NCBI GenBank assembly: GCA_910592205.1
Contig: CAJVPJ010000941.1
Coordinates: forward strand, 1-14,339
Reading direction: 5' to 3'
Length of the DNA stretch: 14,339 nucleotides
Source of the DNA: Paraglomus occultum
Lineage: Eukaryota; Glomeromycota; Glomeromycetes; Paraglomerales; Paraglomeraceae
Part shown: one piece after another, positions 8,543 through 14,339 of the stretch
Numbering within the stretch: position 1 is the first letter of the stretch
How the letters are laid out: each line of letters begins with the position of its first letter
Made by a program: the position numbers and the translations under genes
The notes under the pieces: generated by a model
Databases searched by the model: none
Seen by the model: the letters and a program-made list of their open reading frames with translations, nothing else
What the model was told of the DNA's origin: nothing

Positions 8543-8584
8543 CCAACCAACCAACCAACCAACCAACCAACCAACCAACCAACC
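8543..8584. repeat. (CCAA)n microsatellite, about 10.5 units
   Basis: A pure CCAA array is flanked by related degenerate units (CCGACCGACCACTACACC before, CCACTGCACC after), which suggests an older, wider repeat. Confidence 0.9.
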
Positions 8585-8988
8585 ACTGCACCAACACCAG
8601 TACACCGCCGCACTTCCGCTGGGGCAGTCGGAGCACGATCTCATGGTTACTTTGCACACACAATTCGTGATGATAACTTAGTTAATAATAATTTACAGGT
8701 TTTGATAATTATAGCAACGAAAGTATAAAAATAAATAAGTTTATTCGTTACGTCCAAGAAAAAACTTGCAATGAAGTTATTTTGCAGTTAAAGAATGAAA
8801 AAAATTTTTTTGTCATTTCTGTGCGGAATTCCCACATAACAGCCTTGAACCACTTGCGCAACGGAATACGGACGTAATAAGTTACTCTTAAATTATATAT
8901 GTGTGTTAATATATTCCCCTACTCTATATGCTAGGCCTTAATGTACTGTATAACCCGACTCGAACCCTATCAGTCACTTGTCCCCTCT

Positions 8989-9047
8989 ACTCATTTGTCG
9001 CTTCACCTTACAACTGCCTCAACTCATTTGTCGCTTACCTTACAACT
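8989..9047. repeat. Imperfect direct repeat, period 33 nt
   Basis: ACTCATTTGTCGCTT(C)ACCTTACAACT occurs at 8989-9015 and 9022-9047; the second copy lacks one base. A weaker third relative (TATTCATCTATTACC) follows. Confidence 0.7.
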
Positions 9048-9192
9048 ATCCTCTATTCATCTATTACCCTACTCTAATTCTATAGAATTTTTTTATACGG
9101 TATATTGTATGTCAATGTTATACAATCACATATCTATAATTGAGACTAATCTAGCCATAAACTGATGTACACCGGGTCATGGGTCGGTAAAG

Positions 9193-9210
9193 GTGCGTCT
9201 TTTGACGCAC
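9193..9210. promoter_or_regulatory. 7-bp hairpin GTGCGTC-TTTT-GACGCAC
   Basis: The arms are exact complements with a T4 loop. It lies 103 bp upstream of the candidate start codon at 9313. The right arm with its neighbour reads TTGACGCA, close to bZIP core motifs, so a promoter site is possible. Confidence 0.35.
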
Positions 9211-9312
9211 ACCCTTATACATAATCCGACTGACCTCCTCCTCTCAAGGGCTTCGTTAGACAAAAAAAAAACCTTTAATTCTGATCCACATGTTTATTTG
9301 CCAAATTTATAA

Positions 9313-9383
9313 ATGTCCACGTTGCCAGAATATCATATGCACAATTCCTTAGATGGAAATGCGTCTCCGGTCCACAGTGACAG
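9313..9383 (+). CDS. Putative first coding exon of an unidentified gene
   Basis: The exon starts ATGTCCACG and encodes 23 residues beginning MSTLPEYHMHNSLDG with a balanced, protein-like composition, then ends AG|GTACGT, a strong donor of the same type as bZIP intron 2. Upstream are a TATA-like AATTTATAA right before the ATG and a hairpin at 9193-9210. The exon ends in phase 2. Two in-phase continuations fit: exon 9615-9678 after acceptor CAATAG, giving a 44-residue product, or exon 10568-10868 after AATACAG, giving 123 residues with a 1.2-kb intron. Neither product has a domain I know, and further small exons cannot be excluded. The nature of the protein is unknown. Confidence 0.35.
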
Positions 9384-9392
9384 GTACGTTAT

Positions 9393-9399
9393 TGACTCA
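9393..9399. promoter_or_regulatory. AP-1/TRE site TGACTCA
   Basis: An exact TGACTCA lies 10 nt downstream of the exon at 9313-9383, inside its proposed intron. This heptamer is the classical AP-1 and Gcn4-type bZIP site. A Yap1-type TTAGTAA occurs at 9712-9718 and TTACTAA at 10858-10864, but such AT-rich motifs are expected by chance. Confidence 0.3.
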
Positions 9400-9679
9400 T
9401 TCATTGTATTAGACCACGTTCTCGCATTCTATATCGATGATTGTTCATAAGCGACAAAACGTGCCATCTGAAATATGTTTGACATGTACAGAGATGACAT
9501 ATCATAGGTCAGAGCAAATCTGATGGTATGCACTACTTCACTACTTGCACTACATACGCTACAATCGAACCCATTGTGCCATGAGTAGACATTATAATAA
9601 CATCCCTCCAATAGCGCAATCAACAACATAGATGATCGATATCATACCATCGTCATTCATTCTCATTGCCTAATCTAAA

Positions 9680-10560
9680 AATAGCGGCATTTTAAATTCA
9701 CCATTGCATTATTAGTAATTGGAAATCTATATGGATGATTTCTATTGTTCTAAAAATTATCTATCGTTATCACACATCGTTATCACGCATTTAGCTCTAG
9801 GATGGGATATCCGTTATTAATACGAAATTGCCATGTTGATCATTGATTGTTTATTATTGTGCATTACTACATTAAATTACTGCATTACATTGCTACATTG
9901 CATTCTTGCATCACACATGTTTACATCTCATTGGTCCCGGCGAACCATATGGCCTATTTCGTCACAACTTAAATTCGATCACAACGAATCACACGCTTTT
10001 CGATTACATTCTCGAAAAAGGAAGTGTAAATAATAGCACAAACCCAACAATCAGCGATCATGTGATTTAGTCGATATGTAAATGAGAAATGATATCCAAA
10101 ATTGCTATTTTGGGGATGATTATCTTTTCCCCCCCGATCATATTGGGACCTTTTCGCTTAAAAATGATACCTTTTGATCGACCCTACATACAATCGTTTC
10201 ACCAAACAAATCACAATCAATGAATTAAAACAACAACAACCACATTCTTACACACCTCATTTCATTTCTATTGCTCACCTCTCCCCCAATGAATTCATGA
10301 TTAACGGTTGCTGTTATAGTTCTCGACTGTGTTGTAAGCCCGTCTATTTGTGTTCATGTCATGTTTTTTTATCGAGACAAAGAAACGAATGAGTTCGTCA
10401 TTTCTACTGGATACTCTATAAACCAATCGGATTATTCATCCGCTCTATTCCTTAATTCCTTAAACTATTGCTACTTTCTTTGTTGTGTCAATAATTACCA
10501 ATTGTAACCATCCAACTCTACTCTTTCGAGAACCATTGAAGTACTCCACTAATAAAGCTT
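9680..10560. other. No supported gene; intron or intergenic DNA
   Basis: If the exon at 9313 continues to 10568, this is intron. Several short stretches translate into protein-like peptides: one frame from about 9871 to 10068 and another from about 10165 to 10392. Each is closed by an upstream in-frame stop with no acceptor or ATG in between, so I do not call them. Small repeats occur at 9763-9788 (ATCGTTATCAC twice) and at 9860-9910 (CATTAC/ACATTGC). Confidence 0.45.
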
Positions 10561-10567
10561 AATACAG

Positions 10568-10868
10568 CTTTTCCAATCGCCATCCTTGCGTTCAACCCAA
10601 CGAAAGAACCATTATCGAAAAGAGATTGCCATTTTTCGTTGTCAGCTATCATGCTGTATTACATGGCCCGGAGACTATTTTGTTTGACACACAACCACTC
10701 AACCACCTTCCTTATGCTGTTTTTGTTTTCCAAGTCTATTCCAACACAAATACAAGACGAGATAGAAAATACGTTCGGTTGAACCGTTTTGTCGGTTGCC
10801 GGTGGCAAGCCGTCCTTCTCCGGTGGAACAAAAAGATGTTTCTATCAATAGATATTATTACTAATTAA
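10568..10868 (+). CDS. Candidate terminal exon, unknown product, doubtful
   Basis: Acceptor TTAATACAG is followed by an open frame to TAA that joins in phase to the exon ending at 9383. Its 100 residues include an aliphatic/aromatic middle (LPFFVVSYHAVLHGPE, then LPYAVFVFQVY) and a basic Arg/Lys/Trp-rich end. The frame has no ATG of its own near its start. All three forward frames are open over roughly 10568-10690, so an open frame alone is weak evidence. I do not recognise the protein. Confidence 0.18.
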
Positions 10869-11188
10869 TGTTGACAATAGAACAATACTAACTTACCAGT
10901 GCGACCAAAGGGTTGCGTGGATAAACGTTAGACCTGCAGGGACAAATGTTAAACCTGTACCAAAAAAAGCAAACACGTTTAGCTGACTGACCAGTCAAAC
11001 TCGTAAACATGTTTCCTGTTTTTTACTTTTTGTGTTTATTTGCTGTGATAATAGAGAGGGTCATTGATATTAGCGTGGGTCGCTCTTGTAGACAATAACG
11101 TAATAACACATACTAATAACACAACAACAAACACAACATTAATCCGGTTGCAAGACTGCGTTCGAGCCCAGTTATACAAGCGAAAAGA

Positions 11189-11407
11189 CTATATTTTGTA
11201 CGTCCAACACACGTAGTAATCCACGAATACAACGAACGGGAATAACAATAACGACTTTTCTCTTATTATCATCTCTACTACCCATGTAGAATCTCTCGAT
11301 AGACATCCAATCCACATCCCGTCCTCACATGATGACATCAATCTTCTCGCCCGCTCTCTCTTGCCTTTTCCAGATGATGGGATGCTATTTTTATCACATT
11401 TAGCCAT
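11189..11407 (-). CDS. Hypothetical small protein, 72 aa, doubtful
   Basis: The frame starts with ATG (MAKCDKNSIPSSGKGKRERA) and ends with a TAA/TAG-type stop at 11189. The first half is basic with KGKRERARR, the centre holds two cysteines (SSCEDGMWIGC), and residues about 51-66 (SLLLFPFVVFVDYYVC) form one possible membrane segment. No homologue comes to mind. It overlaps on the opposite strand the pyrimidine-rich acceptor-like sequence near 11373, so at most one of the two is likely to be real. Confidence 0.18.
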   Translation of the reverse strand: MAKCDKNSIPSSGKGKRERARRLMSSCEDGMWIGCLSRDSTWVVEMIIREKSLLLFPFVVFVDYYVCWTYKI

Positions 11408-11506
11408 GGACTAACTCTAACCCTCTTGACAAAGTTTCCCCCCCTTCATTCCACTGCATGTATGCTAGTAATCCAAGAACATACATAACGCCTACAATAG
11501 GTCTGC

Positions 11507-11543
11507 GTTTATGCAAACGTACTGTATAATATATGTTATACAG
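11507..11543. repeat. Two adjacent inverted repeats
   Basis: A 5-bp arm pair CGTTT-ATGC-AAACG (from 11507) is followed by an exact 8-bp pair CTGTATAA-TATATG-TTATACAG (11522-11543). They lie in a region without called genes. Confidence 0.5.
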
Positions 11544-11749
11544 AATCAGAGCATATCTACGGCCATCAACCATCGCACAACCCAGCCCGCGCGAACTCAG
11601 CCTCTTGCATGCGTGGGGAAGATTAGAGTGATTGAAGCACAGAGTTTTTCAAACCCAAAATGAAAACATGCTAAAGAGAATAAGAAACAAAGCCTCCAAA
11701 GTTTAATTTTATAATAAACATCTATACATATATCTTTTGTTTGGGGAAA

Positions 11750-12130
11750 AGGAGGGATGAAGAGAAAAAGGGGGGTGTGGCATGGGAAGATGAGGAAAAA
11801 GAACGTAGAATGCAGAGAACTATCGTTGTTGTGTCACTTGATTTGGGAAACAAGGCGTCCGCGAAAAAAAAATAAAGAGAAAAAAAAAAAAAAGAGAAAA
11901 AAAAAAGGAAAAAGCGGAGAACGAGCGCCGAGATAGGTAAGCAAAGAACAGTCGTTGTTTGAGAAAAAGAGGGGATGATTTGGTGAAAATAAATGGATAG
12001 AATACATGCCATTGTGTTTCGACTATAGATGACTAAATGGTTAGTGCAAGTTTTAAGAACAAAGAGATAACGAAACAAACAAAGAATACCATACAAGTCA
12101 AGACTGACCCAGTCGGAATAGGCCATGTAG
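11750..12130. repeat. Purine-rich low-complexity region with A-runs
   Basis: GAAGAGAAAAAG, long A runs (about 11863-11912) and GGAAAAAGCGG sequences dominate. The minus-strand frame through it translates to Phe/Ser/Leu runs and the plus-strand frame to Lys runs; both follow from composition. Confidence 0.65.
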
Positions 12131-12166
12131 GTTGTTATGGCGTGGCGTAAACTTCACGCGCCTAAG

Positions 12167-12190
12167 TGTTTGGGTGTTTGGGTGTTTGGG
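12167..12190. repeat. (TGTTTGGG)3
   Basis: Three exact 8-nt units in tandem. Confidence 0.8.
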
Positions 12191-12316
12191 TGATTCGTAA
12201 CGTACGTACTCATTATCGGTAGTAGCTTCTATAGTTCTCGTGGAATTAAGATGTGGATTAGAACAAAACTTATCTTCTAAACGCAGTCGTTTCTAATAAC
12301 TTCTAAAACTATATGT

Positions 12317-12349
12317 CCCCCCTCCCCCTCCTCCTCCTCCTCCTCCCCC
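12317..12349. repeat. C-rich (CTC)n tract, quadruplex-prone on the minus strand
   Basis: CCCCCC-T-CCCCC then CTC triplets then CCCCC. The minus strand is G-rich with at least three long G runs. Confidence 0.75.
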
Positions 12350-12799
12350 AATCACCATTCCAATCATGTGGAAGCTTGGCGTCCACTTAAAGTCTAATTT
12401 GAGATGATAATAACTAACTCGCATATTTGTAGGAAATAAAGATATGGTTTCTGAGCTTCTTTTTCTGCTTATCTTTGCAATTGGTACACGATAAAGCCTT
12501 GCGTGGGTAATTCAACTATCTCTTTACGTGTTGATCAAAGCCCTACATATATACCGTAGGAAAATGATCAAGTCTGGTAAGATTCTCTGCAACTGAATTA
12601 AGTGTTATTTCTAACCATATGCGTTGGACAATATTAGTTATATCCGACTGTCTAAATAGACTTTTGAAATGAGAGTAGATTCTCTTAATCGATAATAATA
12701 AGCAAACCTTATTAAAAGAAACACGATCACAAGTAATTATATATCAACATTGACTTTATACTTGGTAGCTGATCTTTACCATATTTTACATTGATGGTC

Positions 12800-14040
12800 T
12801 TAAACATTGGTTGTGCCAAGCCGGGAAATAAGATATTGTTGTAAAAAGTCCAAATACAAAGCTGGGATTTCATTTTATAATTTCGCACGCTTATGTCGAA
12901 TTAATTCAGAAACCATAATTGAACATTCACCATTGTCGTCCCAGATGATAGGTAAAATGTTTATTTTCAATATTAGGGGTATTCTGTGGTACTTTATCTC
13001 GTAAAAAACGTCTTTATCTTCTCACACTCAAGTAATCACTGCTATATTTATATGCTAAATCAAAGATATAAATATCGAAATGTGAGACAAATTCTTTGGA
13101 ATTTGTTAATAATAGCAACTCAGTGTACGAGAATAGTATGTCAATGTCAATTACGTTGTAATCAACAAATTTTGTGAAAAAAAAAAACAGTCAATTCACA
13201 CGAAGAAAACTAGAGCGAAAATCAAGACTTATTACACAATATGCACGGGAAATAAGCATGATAACCGGACATGACAGAATTAAAGGTAATTCTGATTATA
13301 GTGAGAATACATATATCAAATTGGCATGTGAAAACAAAGTATGTTCAGCATTGACTGTCAGAGTCGCTAGCAATAAGTCTTAACATTGTCTGTTCAATGT
13401 CAAATGCTGGCCAGTTGAAAACGAGTAATGCCTATGTGTTTGTTCCAAAGTTAACTACTAAAATAAAAAATTGATGACCGAAACTAAATTCAAAATGTCA
13501 TTCTGTTACCTACTATAACAATTGATCAGTTGATGTGAATGGTTAACTAGGAAAGTTTTGGAAACAGATTAAGCTTTCAAAACAAATAATAATACCCAGA
13601 AATTGTTTATAGTTTCTCAAGTTGGTTCAATAGATAGTATTATGAGAAAAATTTTATTTATTTTGTCAAATATCAATAATAATGAAATTATTCAAGTCAT
13701 ACAAATGTCCAATGACTAAACAATGCTTTTACAAATTACTTTTGCTTATTACTTAACTACCCATTATCTATTCATGTCACTATAAAGTCATTTTTGTTTG
13801 GACAATTGGAAACTTACTTTTACTGTGCATTATAGAATGACCATATTTGTCTACATGTTAACATCAGGGCTTATCTGTTATTTTTAATATTATGCAGCAA
13901 TATTAACTATTGTCCATAGTTCCCTCTGGTTATAATTAATTTTTCTGACAAGAACCATTTCTATCATCCAAATCTATTACTATGTAGCAGGTAAACTAAT
14001 ACTAATAGCTATAGTATATGTTGTTAGATTTTATTATGTA
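12800..14040. other. AT-rich block with exon-like fragments, nothing assignable
   Basis: The base composition is visibly more AT-rich than the left half and the simple repeats disappear. A plus-strand stretch 12807-12953 is open and ends ATAG|GTAAAA, and 13174-13383 is open with a basic start after a run of A, but neither has a credible start, acceptor or domain. Old mobile-element remains or a divergent gene are both possible. Confidence 0.35.
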
Positions 14041-14043
14041 ATT

Positions 14044-14220
14044 TCATTCATTATCATTGTAGCACATTTGATATTGATACATTATGTCAAAGAAAAAAAT
14101 GTCTAATATATTGAAAGTGTACAGAATTAATTTTTTGAAATAAAGAAGGCCCTTGTCATATGTTAATAGAAACCCAATTATTCCAAGAGCATGGTGAAAG
14201 ACTTTCTGATTTGGAGCATG
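14044..14220 (-). CDS. Candidate terminal exon at the right edge, doubtful
   Basis: On the minus strand the sequence TTTGTCTGGTTTTGTTGCAG, a very good 3' splice site, ends at 14221 and is followed by 58 open codons to TGA: HAPNQKVFHHALGIIG, a hydrophobic turn into YDKGLLYFKKL, then a Phe/Tyr/Asn-rich tail. The upstream exon would lie near or beyond the right edge. The opposite strand also has a plausible 32-codon frame from an ATG (MLIETQLFQEHGERL), so the strand is not certain. No family is recognised. Confidence 0.2.
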   Translation of the reverse strand, partial: HAPNQKVFHHALGIIGFLLTYDKGLLYFKKLILYTFNILDIFFFDIMYQYQMCYNDNE

Positions 14221-14339
14221 CTGCAACAAAACCAGACAAAGTGAACATTCTTAAATAAGAGGCTGGTGTGGCTGAAAGTTAAATAACTTGACTGATGACG
14301 TTTTGAAAAGTAATAATTGGCACTCATTCATAATTTATA

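Larger units (their letters stand above)
7260..9300. other. Gene-poor stretch dominated by simple repeats
   Basis: No supported coding region. Contents in order: alternating TATA/TACGTA DNA (about 7435-7620), a GA-rich triplet tract (7714-7748), a long pyrimidine block (7846-8050) with a C13/(TTCCCC)5 core, an 18-bp palindrome (8227-8244), a (CCAA)n array (8543-8584), a 33-nt repeat (8989-9047) and a hairpin (9193-9210). The frames translated from the pyrimidine block are Pro/Ser/Phe repeats. Confidence 0.55.
10870..11750. other. Mostly non-coding; one weak minus-strand frame and paired hairpins
   Basis: It holds a minus-strand open frame (11407-11189, listed separately), a textbook 3' splice-like sequence CTCTCTCTTGCCTTTTCCAG ending at 11373 on the plus strand with no assignable exon after it, and two inverted repeats at 11507-11543. 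Otherwise I see nothing distinctive. Confidence 0.45.
12130..12800. other. No gene seen; two short simple repeats
   Basis: It contains TGTTTGGG three times (12167-12190) and a C-rich (CTC)n tract (12317-12349). The rest is ordinary AT-rich DNA with frequent stops in all frames. Confidence 0.55.

Noticed and set aside
8605-8660. tRNA-like stretch GCAGTCGGAGCACGATCTCATGG
   Set aside because: The anticodon arm does not fold and no T arm follows; the minus-strand Cys-rich frame here runs into the CCAA repeat.
8941-8975. tRNA B-box-like GGTTCGAGTC on the minus strand
   Set aside because: No matching T stem, A box or acceptor stem around it.
9871-10068. Protein-like peptide IGPGEPYGLFRHNLNS in one plus frame
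   Set aside because: An in-frame stop lies upstream and there is no AG acceptor or ATG before it, so it cannot be joined to an exon.
11757-11936. 59-residue plus-strand basic frame starting MKRKRG
   Set aside because: Nearly half is lysine from A-runs; composition alone explains it.
11722-12126. 134-residue minus-strand frame with Phe/Ser runs
   Set aside because: The hydrophobic runs come from poly-T and TTC tracts on that strand; no domain or stable composition.
12807-12953. Peptide with a loose THAP zinc-finger look (CCKKSKYKAGISFYNF)
   Set aside because: The second half of a THAP domain (Trp and C-x2-H) is missing and no transposase follows.

Overview
The window reads as nuclear DNA of a fungus. 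Two genes can be rebuilt with confidence. Both are on the minus strand, are split by GT-AG introns, and encode DNA-binding transcription factors. The first (1-1427, cut by the left edge) is a Yap1/Pap1-type bZIP protein whose basic region carries the fungal AP-1 signature NRAAQRAFRER. The second (2229-4262) is a bHLH-leucine-zipper protein of 267 residues in five exons with an E-box-reading H-E-R basic region. The AT-rich sequence, introns of up to about 400 bp, sparse genes and many microsatellites suggest an early-diverging lineage such as Mucoromycota rather than a compact ascomycete. That placement is inference from style, not from a marker gene.

Layout: 1-1427 bZIP gene; 1428-2228 short intergenic stretch holding the bHLH 3' flank; 2229-4262 bHLH gene, whose four introns carry most of the local simple repeats; 4263-5250 its upstream region; 5251-5460 a GCCGT-type minisatellite followed by a palindrome and a CRE-like site; 5460-9300 mostly non-coding DNA with a short telomere-like tract, a C13/(TTCCCC)5 tract, a (CCAA)n array and an 18-bp perfect palindrome; 9313-9383 a convincing-looking first coding exon on the plus strand whose continuation I cannot settle; 9680-12800 weak ORFs and low-complexity DNA; 12800-14339 a visibly more AT-rich block with scattered exon-like fragments.

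The two regulators are transcribed in tandem about 0.8 kb apart. Proteins of the first family usually act in oxidative and xenobiotic stress. Proteins of the second type bind E-boxes, and the only CACGTG I found in the window lies inside an intron of the bHLH gene itself. I see no mobile element, RNA gene, CRISPR array or defence-type cluster that I can support. The right two thirds is best described as a gene-poor stretch with a few exon candidates that need transcript evidence.
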